Shown: positions 54,986 to 63,861, numbered from the stretch's first letter. The stretch is 64,000 bases of DNA from Fructobacillus tropaeoli (GCF_001047135.2 NZ_DF968084.1:27226-91225); one strand, 5' to 3'. Notes: generated by a model not told the origin, from the sequence alone. Translations and numbers: made by a program.

Positions 54986-55618
54986 ATGAGTGAGATGCAT
55001 TTTTTATCATTTGAGGGCCCAGAGGGTGCAGGAAAAACCACGGTGATTGAGGCGGTGCGTCCGTACTTAGCAGAATTGGCTCAGGCGGATGTCTTAGTAA
55101 CCAGAGAACCAGGTGGAACACCAGTGGCCGAAGGAATTCGAACGCTTCTCCAAGAAAAAACGGAGCCAGCAATGGATCCGTGGACGGAGGCGCTGCTCTA
55201 TGCCGCTTCTCGGCGTGAGCACCTTGTCCAAACCGTCCAACCGGCGATTGCTGCGGGCAAGGTGGTTTTGTCAGACCGGTACCTTGATTCGTCATTGGCC
55301 TACCAAGGTGGTGGGCGTGAACTGGGTGTTGACCGAATTGCCGGGTTAAATGCCTTTGCCACGCAGGGGCAACTACCAGACCTAACGATTTACTTGGATT
55401 TGCCTGTCGAGGTTGGGCTGGAGCGGATTTTTGCCAATCGAAAGGGTAAGATTGACCGACTGGATGAAGAGGAACTTTCTTTCCATCAGACGGTCCGTCA
55501 AACTTATTTGGAATTGGTGGAAAAAAGCCCCGAACGAATCAAGCTGGTCAACGCCAACCAAGATGTTCAAGCTGTAATTGAAGAAGTCAAGCAGGTCCTA
55601 GCGACCTATTGGAGGTAA
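54986..55618 (+). CDS. tmk: Thymidylate kinase
   Basis: A 210-residue kinase making dTDP from dTMP. P-loop GPEGAGKTT (11-19), TREPGGTPVAEGIR and the LID-type SDRYLDSSLAYQGGGR are intact. GGAGCTTCCC stands before the ATG. It is in the conserved tmk-darA-holB-rsmI run. Confidence 0.97.
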   Translation: MSEMHFLSFEGPEGAGKTTVIEAVRPYLAELAQADVLVTREPGGTPVAEGIRTLLQEKTEPAMDPWTEALLYAASRREHLVQTVQPAIAAGKVVLSDRYLDSSLAYQGGGRELGVDRIAGLNAFATQGQLPDLTIYLDLPVEVGLERIFANRKGKIDRLDEEELSFHQTVRQTYLELVEKSPERIKLVNANQDVQAVIEEVKQVLATYWR

Positions 55619-55622
55619 AAAG

Positions 55623-55946
55623 ATGAAATTAGTCAATGCCATTGTTCAAGATAAAGATGCAACAAAGTTAGCCAACGCCTTCGTCAAGGCTAAGATTCAA
55701 GCAACTCGTCTCGCCACATCAGGTGGCTTCTTACGGTCTGGTAACACGACCTTTATCATTGCCATTGATGAGGACCGGGTCGAGGAAGTTTTGCAAATTA
55801 TTAAAGATATTTCACAAAAGCGGAAGCAATTTATGGTGCCACCAATTAGCGTGGAGGGGGAGCGGACAGGTGCTTTCCCAGTTGAAGTCGAAGTGGGTGG
55901 TGCCACTGTCTTCACGCAGACAATTGATGATTTCTACCAGTTTTAA
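55623..55946 (+). CDS. darA: Cyclic di-AMP receptor DarA (PII-like)
   Basis: A 107-residue PII-like trimeric receptor. NAFVKAKIQATRLATSGGFLRSGNTTFIIAIDE contains the c-di-AMP pocket (Thr/Gly-rich loop with the SGGFL segment), and the long B-loop begins after KRKQF. Its downstream partner is not established. GGAGGTAAAAAG lies upstream; tmk ends 4 bp before. Confidence 0.95.
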   Translation: MKLVNAIVQDKDATKLANAFVKAKIQATRLATSGGFLRSGNTTFIIAIDEDRVEEVLQIIKDISQKRKQFMVPPISVEGERTGAFPVEVEVGGATVFTQTIDDFYQF

Positions 55947-55952
55947 TTTTTA

Positions 55953-56915
55953 ATGGCTAAAAAAAACAGTAACAAGGGTCAAACAGCCCAAAATACCGCC
56001 GAACCGGCTCTTGTTGACCAAGACTTTCAGGCAATGGCAGAAGCGGCTTATCCGGCTAATTACCGCCAGTTTGAGCAAGCGGTAGCGGAAGATCGTCTCT
56101 CACACCTCTATTTGTTAGCCGGTGTGGGGGAGGCTGAAAAAATCACCTTGGCGAAGTCGTTAGCTTCCTTTGTCCTTGGTCAAGATGAGCTAACGAAGCA
56201 GCGTGTGGCTGCTTTTGACCATCCTGATTTTGTGACCGTTTTACCCGAAAAGCCGGGAGCAGCGATTAAAATCGCGCAAATCAGGGCCTTGGTCCCAGAG
56301 CTGACGACAACCGCCTTGGAAGGGCAGCGAAAAATTTTCGTGATTGACCAGGCGGATACGTTAACGACGGCCGCAGCTAACTCCTTGTTGAAATTTATCG
56401 AGGAGCCGGCGGGTCCGCAATTGATTTTGCTGTTAACAAATAAAGCAAGCGATGTCTTGGCAACGATTCGATCGCGCGCCCAGCTGGTGAATCTACAGGC
56501 CTCCAATCAAGTCAACCTGGACAGTCAGGCTGCGAAGGAGGCTTTTGCCAAGGAAGCTCAGACAAAGGTTTTCAAGTGGTTTGAGCTAGCAATGACGCAG
56601 GATGTGGCCTTAATGGCTTATTTGCAGGGACAGCTTTTGCCCTTGGTGACCCTCAAGGACCAGGAAAATCAGGTTCTGTCTTGGCTTCAGTCACTCGGTC
56701 GCGATTTAGCAGTTTATGCTTATGTTGATCAAGACCAATTGGCTTTTCCACAGTTACTTGGTTTTTATAAGGAAATGGTCAAACGTTATCAACCAGACCA
56801 GCTGTTAGCAGTGGGTAATCTGATTTTGCAAATCGACCAATTGAAAAACGTTAATATTTCTTGGCAAAGTCGGTTAGAAAAGCTAGGGCTCGAAATCACA
56901 ATAGCCTTGGGATAG
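55953..56915 (+). CDS. holB: DNA polymerase III subunit delta'
   Basis: A 320-residue clamp-loader stator. It has the delta'-type fold with SRAQLVN, NSLLKFIEEP and FVIDQADTL, and a degenerate ATP site (AGVGEAEKITLAKSL in place of Walker A), as in delta'. An unusual basic N-terminal extension of about 30 residues (KKNSNKGQTAQNT) precedes the core. The gene is tightly packed between darA and rsmI. Confidence 0.88.
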   Translation: MAKKNSNKGQTAQNTAEPALVDQDFQAMAEAAYPANYRQFEQAVAEDRLSHLYLLAGVGEAEKITLAKSLASFVLGQDELTKQRVAAFDHPDFVTVLPEKPGAAIKIAQIRALVPELTTTALEGQRKIFVIDQADTLTTAAANSLLKFIEEPAGPQLILLLTNKASDVLATIRSRAQLVNLQASNQVNLDSQAAKEAFAKEAQTKVFKWFELAMTQDVALMAYLQGQLLPLVTLKDQENQVLSWLQSLGRDLAVYAYVDQDQLAFPQLLGFYKEMVKRYQPDQLLAVGNLILQIDQLKNVNISWQSRLEKLGLEITIALG

Positions 56916-56921
56916 GATGAT

Positions 56922-57839
56922 ATGCAGGTACAAAAAAGTTTTGCAGAACAAAAAACGGGGACGTTGTACCTCGTTGCCACACCAATCGGTAACCTTCAGG
57001 ACATGTCAAATCGCGCCATTGAGGTCCTGTCGACTGTTGATGTGATTGCTGCTGAGGATACAAGACATACACAGCTGTTATTAAATTATTTTGATATTCA
57101 TACCAAAAAGACGGCACTGCACGAACATAACTGGCAGGAAAAGGCACCATTGATTGTTCACGACCTTTTGGCAGGACAGTCGGTTGCCCAAGTTTCTGAT
57201 GCGGGCTTGCCCTCGATCTCCGATCCGGGGAAGGAACTAGTGGCCCAAGCAATTGTTGCTGGGATTCCAGTTGTGCCTGTGCCAGGTGCTTCAGCCGGTA
57301 TTACGGCCTTGATTGCTTCTGGCTTAGTGCCTCAACCCTTTTATTTTCATGGTTTCTTACCACGCAAGAAGGGAGAACAACAGGCTGTTTTGGCGGACCT
57401 TGCTCGTCGACCAGAAACGCTGATTTTTTATGAGGCCCCTCATCGCCTAAAGGCAACCATGGAAAATCTACTAACTGTTTGTGGCCCCAACCGTCGCGTC
57501 GTCTTGGCTCGGGAGTTAACAAAGCGGTACGAGGAATTCTTGCGCGGGACTACGAAAGAGTTGGCCGATTGGCTAGATGAAAATCAGGCCCGTGGGGAAT
57601 TTGTTTTGATGGTTGCCGGCGCTAGCACAGAAGACCTAAAAGAAATGGCCGAGCCACAGCAAGGAGATACACAAGTCTTGGCTGAAACGGCTGACCTCCC
57701 CGTGGACCAAGCGGTGGCCGAATTAGTGACGGCTGGTCAAAAGCCAAACCAGGCCATCAAGCAGGTGGCCAAGGACCGGGGATTAAACCGGCAAGAGGTT
57801 TATAAAATTTATCATCAAATCGAGGAAGATCATGGCTGA
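56922..57839 (+). CDS. rsmI: 16S rRNA (cytidine(1402)-2'-O)-methyltransferase
   Basis: A 305-residue tetrapyrrole-methylase-fold enzyme. The core motifs LYLVATPIGNLQDMSNRA, AEDTRHTQLL, SDAGLPSISDPG and VPGASAGITAL are standard, and a C-terminal helical domain (PNQAIKQVAKDRGLNRQEVYK) follows. yabA, which often separates holB and rsmI, is missing here. It overlaps the thioesterase gene by 8 bp. Confidence 0.95.
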   Translation: MQVQKSFAEQKTGTLYLVATPIGNLQDMSNRAIEVLSTVDVIAAEDTRHTQLLLNYFDIHTKKTALHEHNWQEKAPLIVHDLLAGQSVAQVSDAGLPSISDPGKELVAQAIVAGIPVVPVPGASAGITALIASGLVPQPFYFHGFLPRKKGEQQAVLADLARRPETLIFYEAPHRLKATMENLLTVCGPNRRVVLARELTKRYEEFLRGTTKELADWLDENQARGEFVLMVAGASTEDLKEMAEPQQGDTQVLAETADLPVDQAVAELVTAGQKPNQAIKQVAKDRGLNRQEVYKIYHQIEEDHG

Positions 57840-58590
57840 TATTTTTTCAATTACACGACCTGTTGAGTATTATCAGGTTGATTTGACACGAAAGCTTTCA
57901 TTACCAATGGTCTTGAATTTGGCCATCCTATGCTCACGGCTTCAGGGTGAGCATTTGAACGTTGGCTATACTGAAACCGATAAGCGCGGTTTGGGTTGGG
58001 TTATTTTACAATACGATTTAAGGATTATCCGTCGGCCGAAATTAGGTGAAAAAATTACAATCGAAACCAAGGCTGGCGAATGGTCTTCTTTCTTTGCCAT
58101 GCGTGGTTTTTACTTTAAGGACGCCAATGGTGAGGTCATTATTGATATTGATTCCCTTTGGGCCTTGATTGACCTAGAGACCAGGCGAATGCAACGCTTG
58201 CCAGAGGACCTTGTAGTTCCCTATGGTGGCCAAGAGGTGCGTCGCTTGGACAAGATGGTCAAGGTTGATAAAATTAAAGATGAAGAGGTTCAGGTTAGGC
58301 GACCCTATCAAGTGCGCTTCTTGGACATTGATGGGAACCGTCACGTCAACAATTCAAAATACTTGGAATGGATGCTGGATGTATTGCCCCTTGATTTCTT
58401 GAAAGACCATGAGGCGACTAATTTGACCATTCGTTATGAAAACGAAGTCCATTACGGTCACCAAGTTGAATCGCAAGCAATTTTAGTAGATAATAAATCA
58501 AGACACCGGGTCGTCAAAGATGATGGGATTTCGGCAGAAGCCGTGATTACTTGGATGGATCAACCCGGACAAAAAAGTGAGGAAAAGTAA
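57832..58590 (+). CDS. Acyl-ACP thioesterase
   Basis: A 252-residue double-hotdog thioesterase that frees fatty acids from acyl carrier protein. The first hotdog has LSLPMVLNLAILCSRLQGEH and GLGWVILQYDL; the catalytic residues lie in the second, DIDGNRHVNNSKYLEWMLD (Asp/Asn/His/Glu pattern of the FatA/TesA type). The start is within the end of rsmI. It is followed directly by galE. Free fatty acid could be recycled by FakAB, of which a FakB-like gene is in this window. Confidence 0.9.
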   Translation: MADIFSITRPVEYYQVDLTRKLSLPMVLNLAILCSRLQGEHLNVGYTETDKRGLGWVILQYDLRIIRRPKLGEKITIETKAGEWSSFFAMRGFYFKDANGEVIIDIDSLWALIDLETRRMQRLPEDLVVPYGGQEVRRLDKMVKVDKIKDEEVQVRRPYQVRFLDIDGNRHVNNSKYLEWMLDVLPLDFLKDHEATNLTIRYENEVHYGHQVESQAILVDNKSRHRVVKDDGISAEAVITWMDQPGQKSEEK

Positions 58591-59586
58591 ATGTCTGTAT
58601 TAGTATTAGGTGGCGCTGGTTATATCGGTTCGCACATGGTGCGCCGGTTGTTAGACCAAGGCCAGGATGTTGTTGTTGTTGATAATTTGGTCAAGGGACA
58701 CCGAGCAGCGGTTGCGCCAGAAGCCAAGTTCTACCAAGTTGACATTCGTGACAAGAAGGCTTTGTCTGAGGTTTTTGAAAAAGAGAACATCGATGCCGTT
58801 GTTCACTTTGCAGCCTTCTCAATTGTGCCTGAATCCGTTGCCGAACCATTGATGTACTTTGATAACAACACGGCAGGAATGGTGACTTTGCTTGAAGTGA
58901 TGAAGGACTTTGATGTGAAGAAGATTGTCTTCTCATCAACGGCCGCTACTTATGGTAACCCGGTCAACATTCCGATTAAGGAAACTGATCCACAAAACCC
59001 AATCAACCCTTACGGGGAATCAAAGTTGATGATGGAAAAGATGATGGCCTGGGCTGATTCAGCCTATGACATCAAGTGGGTGGCCTTGCGTTACTTCAAC
59101 GTGGCGGGTGCCATCGAAGACGGTTCAATCGGTGAAGACCACGGTCCAGAAACACACTTGGTGCCAATCATCTTGCAGGCAGCAGCCGGTCAACGTGACT
59201 ACATCGAAATGTTTGGGGATGACTATAACACACCAGATGGTTTCAACGTCCGTGATTACGTCCATGTTGTTGACTTGGCAGACGCTCACATTTTGGCCTT
59301 GGATTACTTGGCTAAGGGTAACAAATCAGCTCAATTTAACTTGGGATCAGCCACTGGTTTCTCTGTTAAGGAAATGGTTGAGGCAGCCCGTGAAGCGACT
59401 GGTGTCAACATTGAAGCCAAGGTTGGTCCTCGCCGTCCTGGTGACCCTGATATTTTGGTTGCGGATTCAACGCAAGCTCGAGAAGTCTTGGGCTGGCAAC
59501 CAAAGTTTGACAACGTGAAGGACATCATCAAAACAGCTTGGAATTGGAAAGAAAAGCATCCAAACGGCTATGATGACCGCAAATAA
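58591..59586 (+). CDS. galE: UDP-glucose 4-epimerase
   Basis: A 331-residue short-chain dehydrogenase-fold epimerase. The NAD motif GGAGYIGSH (7-15), the catalytic SSTAATYG and YGESK (Ser and Tyr/Lys), and the sugar-nucleotide site [10 protein letters not shown] are intact. It supplies UDP-galactose for wall and exopolysaccharide and closes the Leloir pathway, but no other gal gene is here. It is joined to the thioesterase gene without a gap. Confidence 0.95.
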   Translation: MSVLVLGGAGYIGSHMVRRLLDQGQDVVVVDNLVKGHRAAVAPEAKFYQVDIRDKKALSEVFEKENIDAVVHFAAFSIVPESVAEPLMYFDNNTAGMVTLLEVMKDFDVKKIVFSSTAATYGNPVNIPIKETDPQNPINPYGESKLMMEKMMAWADSAYDIKWVALRYFNVAGAIEDGSIGEDHGPETHLVPIILQAAAGQRDYIEMFGDDYNTPDGFNVRDYVHVVDLADAHILALDYLAKGNKSAQFNLGSATGFSVKEMVEAAREATGVNIEAKVGPRRPGDPDILVADSTQAREVLGWQPKFDNVKDIIKTAWNWKEKHPNGYDDRK

Positions 59587-59591
59587 AGTTT

Positions 59592-59616
59592 AAAAGGCCA
59601 AAAAGGCCTTTTTTTA
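59592..59616 (+). terminator. Terminator after galE
   Basis: AAAAGGCC, AAAA loop, AGGCCTTTTTTT. Confidence 0.9.
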
Positions 59617-59657
59617 GTGCGATTTTGCAATATAATTAATAAAAAAGCAAAAAAGTG

Positions 59658-59686
59658 TTGTTTGTTTGTCTGTAAGCGTTTACAAT
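59658..59686 (+). promoter_or_regulatory. Promoter of the fructokinase gene
   Basis: TTGTTT (59658-59663), a 17-bp spacer and TACAAT (59681-59686). Confidence 0.65.
59671..59684. promoter_or_regulatory. cre site (CcpA operator)
   Basis: TGTAAGCGTTTACA is a near-palindromic catabolite-responsive element matching TGWAANCGNTNWCA. It covers the spacer and the start of the -10 of the fructokinase promoter, so CcpA binding should repress. Confidence 0.88.
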
Positions 59687-59753
59687 AAAGATAAAGAAAC
59701 GTGTTGACTAAAATCAACCTCCGGTTCAAAACAAAGCGGAAAGGATGTTCGCC

Positions 59754-60632
59754 ATGGCACTATTAGGAGCAATTGAAGGCGGCGGTACGAAGTTTGTTTT
59801 AGCTGTCTGTGATGAGGATATGAAGATTGTTGACCGTCAGTCGATTCCGACTGAAGACGGTGAAAAGACGCTTGATGCGGTGATTGCCTACTTTGACCAG
59901 TTTGAGGATATCAAAGCAATGGGGATTGCGATGTTTGGACCGATTGATATTAACCCGGAGTCCAAGACTTATGGCCGCGTCTTAGACACACCAAAACGTG
60001 GTTGGTCTGGTTATGATTTCATGGGTCGAATGAAGGCCTGGCGTGACATTCCTTACTACTGGACCACTGACGTTAATGGCGCTGCGTGGGCAGAGTATAA
60101 GACGGGGGCTGTGAAGGAAAATCAGTCAATGGTTTACCTGACGATTGGTACTGGTGTTGGTGCCGGAATCATCAACCGTGGCCATTTTCTAGCTGGTTAC
60201 GGCCACCCTGAGGCCGGTCACATTATGATTCAAAAGCATCCAAAGGATGACTATAAGGGTCATTGCCCATTTCATCAGGATCACTGTTTGGAAGGTTTGG
60301 CTTCTGGACCGGCTATGGCCGAGCGTTGGGGTATGACAGCTAAGGAATTGCCTGATGATCATATCGCTTGGGAAATCGAGGCTGACTACTTGGCACAGGC
60401 CGCTGTCGACTTTACGGTCATCCTCCGTCCCGATAAGATTATCTTTGGTGGTGGGGTGCCACACCGTGAAAATTTGTTACCAATGGTTCGGAAGGCCTTT
60501 GCGGATAAGTTCCGTAACTATTTGGCAACACCTGATTTTGAGGACTACATTGTCCCAGTTTCGACTGGAGATAACGCAGGTATCATTGGTTGCTTCTATT
60601 TGGCCCAAGCTAAGCTAGCGGAAGAAGAATAA
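59754..60632 (+). CDS. ROK family fructokinase
   Basis: A 292-residue sugar kinase. The phosphate motif GAIEGGGTKFV is at the N-terminus, the catalytic Asp is in TTDVNGAAWAE, and the ROK zinc site HPEAGHIMI...CPFHQDHCLEGLASGP is complete (one His, three Cys). This matches the ScrK/YdhR type acting on fructose. Of two ATGs nine bases apart, the second (59754) has proper spacing from GGAAAGG. A cre site overlaps the promoter. Confidence 0.92.
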   Translation: MALLGAIEGGGTKFVLAVCDEDMKIVDRQSIPTEDGEKTLDAVIAYFDQFEDIKAMGIAMFGPIDINPESKTYGRVLDTPKRGWSGYDFMGRMKAWRDIPYYWTTDVNGAAWAEYKTGAVKENQSMVYLTIGTGVGAGIINRGHFLAGYGHPEAGHIMIQKHPKDDYKGHCPFHQDHCLEGLASGPAMAERWGMTAKELPDDHIAWEIEADYLAQAAVDFTVILRPDKIIFGGGVPHRENLLPMVRKAFADKFRNYLATPDFEDYIVPVSTGDNAGIIGCFYLAQAKLAEEE

Positions 60633-60664
60633 ATTAGAAAATTCCACTTTTTTGGCGAAAAAGC

Positions 60665-60693
60665 TTGCCGACTGTCACTATATATGGTATGAT
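60665..60693 (+). promoter_or_regulatory. Promoter of tRNA-Lys
   Basis: TTGCCG (60665-60670), a 17-bp spacer and TATGAT (60688-60693). The same -35 and -10 recur at tRNA-Ser. Confidence 0.75.
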
Positions 60694-60718
60694 ATCTTTT
60701 GTTGTGAAAGACATCCAT

Positions 60719-60791
60719 GGTTAGTTAGCTCAGTTGGTAGAGCAACGGACTCTTAATCCGTGGGTCCAGGGTTCGAGCCCCTGACTGACCA
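60719..60791 (+). tRNA. tRNA-Lys (CTT)
   Basis: Acceptor stem GGTTAGT / ACTGACC (one G-U), D-arm GCTCAGTTGGTAGAGC, anticodon CTT in CTCTTAA, T-arm CAGGGTTCGAGCCCCTG. It reads AAG, the dominant Lys codon in the highly expressed genes here. Confidence 0.95.
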
Positions 60792-60800
60792 TCATAAAAC

Positions 60801-60831
60801 AAAAGACTGGAATTAATTCCGGTCTTTTTTT
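60801..60831 (+). terminator. Terminator after tRNA-Lys
   Basis: AAAAGACTGGAA, TTAA loop, TTCCGGTCTTTTTTT. Confidence 0.9.
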
Positions 60832-60859
60832 GTATCGTAAGGCCATAGGAGGTTTGCTG

Positions 60860-61621
60860 ATGACAAATAAAAAACGAATCATAGCGGTGATTGCTGGCCT
60901 GATTTTACTGGCGGTGATGGTCTGGTTGGCACTTGGATCACATGGGCAAAAGCACGGCAAGGACACGAGCAGTAGCCAGTCACAGACAAAGGCAGCGACA
61001 ACCAACCTGCCAAAGGGTGTGAAAAGCACGGACTGGGACCTCGTGTTGATTAATAAGCAACATCCGGAAAATCAGGAAATCAATTTTACCCAGGCTAAGG
61101 TTGGGGATAAGGTTGTTAACCAAAAGATTCAGCAAAGCGTCATTGATTTTATGGCCGGGGCCAAGGCAGCCGGCTACGACACCACCTTGGTTTCAGGCTA
61201 CCGATCAATTGAATATCAGAAGGAAGTCTTTGCGAATGTCTTAGCAAACAACGAAAAGAATGGTGAATCGGAGGAAAAGGCGTTGGCCGAAACTAAGAAG
61301 GTTGTGCAAACACCTGGTTCATCCGAACACCAAACTGGTTTGGCCATTGATTTAGCTGGAAACGATGCTTTAGCGAAGTATCCAGGCCTAACTGGCGAGA
61401 TGGACCAGTTCACTTCGCAGCGTTGGCTAATTGACCACGCCCCTGATTATGGTTTTATTCTTCGTTACCCAAAGGACGAGGCATCGATTAAGGAGACGGG
61501 TATCGATTATGAGTCCTGGCATTTCCGGTATGTTGGGGTCACAAATGCGAAGTATATGACAAAACATCACCTAACCCTCGAGGCCTATTTGAAGGATCTG
61601 AAGGCGCGTGAGGCGTCTTAA
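60860..61621 (+). CDS. D-alanyl-D-alanine carboxypeptidase (M15/VanY type)
   Basis: A 253-residue membrane-anchored zinc peptidase that trims the terminal D-Ala of peptidoglycan stems. One N-terminal helix (about 6-28) is followed by a Ser/Thr/Lys linker. VSGYRSIEYQKEVF leads into the zinc motif SEHQTGLAIDL (about 155-165), and WHFRYVG (near 220) holds the third ligand. The ATG at 60860 follows AGGAGGTTTGC. It stands alone with no vancomycin-resistance genes, so a wall-maturation role is likelier. Confidence 0.9.
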   Translation: MTNKKRIIAVIAGLILLAVMVWLALGSHGQKHGKDTSSSQSQTKAATTNLPKGVKSTDWDLVLINKQHPENQEINFTQAKVGDKVVNQKIQQSVIDFMAGAKAAGYDTTLVSGYRSIEYQKEVFANVLANNEKNGESEEKALAETKKVVQTPGSSEHQTGLAIDLAGNDALAKYPGLTGEMDQFTSQRWLIDHAPDYGFILRYPKDEASIKETGIDYESWHFRYVGVTNAKYMTKHHLTLEAYLKDLKAREAS

Positions 61622-61628
61622 AAATGAA

Positions 61629-61671
61629 GGCGGATAACTTGGAATTATGTTCCGAGTTATCCGCTTTTTTG
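61629..61671 (+). terminator. Terminator after the carboxypeptidase gene
   Basis: GCGGATAACTTGGAA / TTCCGAGTTATCCGC, a long nearly perfect stem, then T6. Confidence 0.93.
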
Positions 61672-62211
61672 TTGGCTATGATTTAGTGAATTATTCCTTT
61701 ATCGAAACGATTGGATAAATTTAATAAACAGATGAAAAATGACATCTAATCAATAAAATTAGCGACTATACCAATTTTAGAATGTCTGTTCGGTTGATTT
61801 GCGGTAAAATGAATAGTTGAGTCACAAAAGAGTTTTTAAATTCGCCTTTTTTGTGGAAAAAGGCGGTATTCAGCGCTTTATCACAAGGACAACCTTAGAC
61901 TATGTGGCAAAAAGACGAATGTTCACATGGGCTTAAGGGGAACAGATGTGCTCTTTTGTTCGTAAAAAGGGGAATGGGGAAAATTTGGGATAAGTTTTTA
62001 AAAATCCCAGTCTTATCGCCTTTCTCTTTTTGGAAAAGTTACCCCCAAAACCTGTGGATAAGTGGTGCGTTTGGGGATAAATCAGCAGAAATTGGTCTAT
62101 GTTGGCTGATTTTGTGGGTATAAGTCTGGGGAATAGTGGATAAAAGAGTGGATAAGTTGAATGAAAGGGAACAAGTTTTGATTTTAGACCAAAACAAGTA
62201 GTGAAATTAAA
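61672..62211 (+). other. 540-bp noncoding region ahead of rlmH with DnaA-box-like cluster
   Basis: No convincing gene is seen. It holds an AT-rich stretch (61700-61790), a hairpin CGCCTTTTTT / AAAAAGGCG (61843-61865) without its own T tail, and a perfect DnaA box TGTGGATAA (62053-62061). Three one-mismatch boxes in the same orientation follow (62072-62080, 62135-62143, 62147-62155). ATCAGC / GCTGAT (62082-62111) and GTTTTG / CAAAAC (62174-62193) can form hairpins. The boxes could bind DnaA to titrate it or regulate rlmH. Confidence 0.6.
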
Positions 62212-62691
62212 ATGAAAATTAAAGTATTAACGGTTGGAAAATTAAAAGAAGACTACTTGAAAAAGGGAATTGCGGAATATGCCAAGCGCTTGAACCGTTT
62301 CGGGACTGTCGAAATGGTCGAGGTTGCTGATGAAAAGACACCTGAAAAAGCATCGGTAGCCGAAAATCAGCAAATCATGGCAAAGGAAGCGGAACGAATC
62401 CAAGGAAAAATTGGGGAGCGGGACTTTGTCGTTGTTTTAGCGATTGAGGGGAAGGAACTAGCTTCGGAAGACTTTGCGCAGAAATTAGAAGCTGCCAAGA
62501 ACACGGGGCACGGTACCCTCACCTTCATTATTGGTGGATCCCTGGGGTTGGACCCCGCCATTAAAAAGCGCGCCAACCTCTTACTTTCCTTTGGACGGTT
62601 AACGCTGCCTCACCAACTGATGCGTTTGGTGTTGGTTGAGCAAATTTATCGAGCGATGATGATTTCAGCGGGTTCTACCTATCATAAATAA
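62212..62691 (+). CDS. rlmH: 23S rRNA (pseudouridine(1915)-N3)-methyltransferase RlmH
   Basis: A 159-residue SPOUT methyltransferase. [36 protein letters not shown] and [19 protein letters not shown] are the conserved blocks. The C-terminal tail SAGSTYHK keeps the terminal YHK used in catalysis and RNA binding. Only a weak RBS is seen (GTAGTGAAATTAAA). RlmH genes often lie near the replication origin in Bacillota. The 3' end is intact and has no inserted element. Confidence 0.96.
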   Translation: MKIKVLTVGKLKEDYLKKGIAEYAKRLNRFGTVEMVEVADEKTPEKASVAENQQIMAKEAERIQGKIGERDFVVVLAIEGKELASEDFAQKLEAAKNTGHGTLTFIIGGSLGLDPAIKKRANLLLSFGRLTLPHQLMRLVLVEQIYRAMMISAGSTYHK

Positions 62692-62710
62692 GCAATAATC
62701 AAATGCGACA

Positions 62711-62742
62711 AAAAAGCCAAACCCTTCGAGGTTTGGCTTTTT
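62711..62742. terminator. Bidirectional terminator between rlmH and nnrE
   Basis: AAAAAGCCAAACC, CTTCGA loop, GGTTTGGCTTTTT, a perfect stem for convergent genes. Confidence 0.93.
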
Positions 62743-62752
62743 CACGTCATTG

Positions 62753-63406
62753 CTATTGTTCTTTAATTGAGAACTGGAAGTCCTCTGGGACGACAATTCC
62801 GATATCCTTGACCAGGACTTGTCCAGCAGATTTTTTTCCTGGATTCTTAGTGACGCCGGCCTTGATAAAGCCAAAGGAAATTGTCGTTTTGGCTTTCAAG
62901 GCAGCGCCCATAATTTGGCCGGTGGTGCCGTTGACGCCAGTTGGCAGGTCGAGCGCTACAACCGTGCTTTCGATGTGGTTGGCTGCCTTGACCATCTTTT
63001 GCAGGCCATCTGGCAAATCCTTGTTTAATCCAGTACCAAAGATGGCATCGATGATTAATGAAGCCTGCTTGAAGTCTGATTTTTCAGAACGGGGAACGCC
63101 ACAGGCTTCAGCAATTTGCAGTTGGTGCTTGACGGCAGGCTTAGCCTTGTTGGCATTACCGACAAACTGCAATGAAACAGGGATGTGCAACTGGTGCAAC
63201 AAGCGTGCGAGGGCAATCCCATCGGCACCGTTATTGCCCAAGCCAACTAAGACCAAAACGTTGGAGAGGTCATAGGCACCGGCGCCAAGGACGTCCAAGG
63301 CGGCTAAAGCGGCACGTTCAATCAAAACATCTTCTGACAAACCGATGGTTGTCATCGTGTATTGGTCTAGTTCCTGCATTTCTTCTGTTGTCACGAGTTG
63401 TGTCAT
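62753..63406 (-). CDS. nnrE: NAD(P)H-hydrate epimerase
   Basis: A 217-residue YjeF N-terminal domain enzyme repairing hydrated NAD(P)H. VGLGNNGADGIALARLL is the nucleotide motif (usual form GNNGGDG, here GNNGADG), and LDLPTGVNGTTG the substrate motif (usual form PSG-D, here PTGVNG). There is no fused dehydratase domain, so NnrD must be elsewhere. The ATG at 63406 has AAGGTGATTTG upstream. Confidence 0.9.
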   Translation of the reverse strand: MTQLVTTEEMQELDQYTMTTIGLSEDVLIERAALAALDVLGAGAYDLSNVLVLVGLGNNGADGIALARLLHQLHIPVSLQFVGNANKAKPAVKHQLQIAEACGVPRSEKSDFKQASLIIDAIFGTGLNKDLPDGLQKMVKAANHIESTVVALDLPTGVNGTTGQIMGAALKAKTTISFGFIKAGVTKNPGKKSAGQVLVKDIGIVVPEDFQFSIKEQ

Positions 63407-63484
63407 TCAAATCACCTTAGTATAATAGATATATTCAATTATAATATAGAACAGCAAAAAAGAGTAATGAAAGGCGGCCACAAA

Positions 63485-63814
63485 ATGGATAACATGGAAG
63501 TTGCTGATGATTATCAACAGGTAAAGGACCAAGTGGCGATTTTGAATGCCCGAGGTGAAGCGGTCACTGAAGAAGAAATGATTGAGCGGACCCTTTTGCG
63601 CGGTTTGGAAGAAATTTTGGACTACCGGATGGATGGGACTTTTTACACGGTTAAGTGGAACGACCAGAAGGAGTTGGAGCTTTATGATGTCTATCATGAG
63701 CTTTCCGCAACCATTAAGCCAAAGGGCAGCTCTTTGATTGAAGACTTTAAGAATGACGATCAAGGATTGTGGGACAACTTCAATTTGTCCGTGATGGCAA
63801 TCGAGAACCGTTAA
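63485..63814 (+). CDS. Small acidic protein of unknown function (109 residues)
   Basis: I do not recognise a family. The protein is soluble, acidic, and mostly helical in the first half (VADDYQQVKDQVAILNARGEAVTEEEMIERTLLRGLEEILD), then has a short beta-rich part with alternating charges. GCGG at 63474-63477 is only a modest RBS for the ATG at 63485; an ATG at 63467 (six residues longer) is possible. It is divergent from nnrE and followed by tRNA-Ser. Codon use resembles the neighbours, supporting a real gene. Confidence 0.65.
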   Translation: MDNMEVADDYQQVKDQVAILNARGEAVTEEEMIERTLLRGLEEILDYRMDGTFYTVKWNDQKELELYDVYHELSATIKPKGSSLIEDFKNDDQGLWDNFNLSVMAIENR

Positions 63815-63820
63815 AAATGC

Positions 63821-63849
63821 TTGCCGTAACAAACATTATCTGTTATGAT
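63821..63849 (+). promoter_or_regulatory. Promoter of tRNA-Ser
   Basis: TTGCCG (63821-63826), a 17-bp spacer and TATGAT (63844-63849). Confidence 0.75.
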
Positions 63850-63861
63850 ATTATCTGTTAC

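Noticed and set aside
61902..62123. A 73-codon open frame ahead of rlmH
   Set aside because: Low-quality composition, no good RBS, and it runs through the DnaA-box cluster. Treated as chance.
61672..62211. Full chromosomal origin (oriC)
   Set aside because: There is no dnaA or dnaN next to it, and genes on both sides are mostly co-oriented. Only a DnaA-box cluster can be supported.
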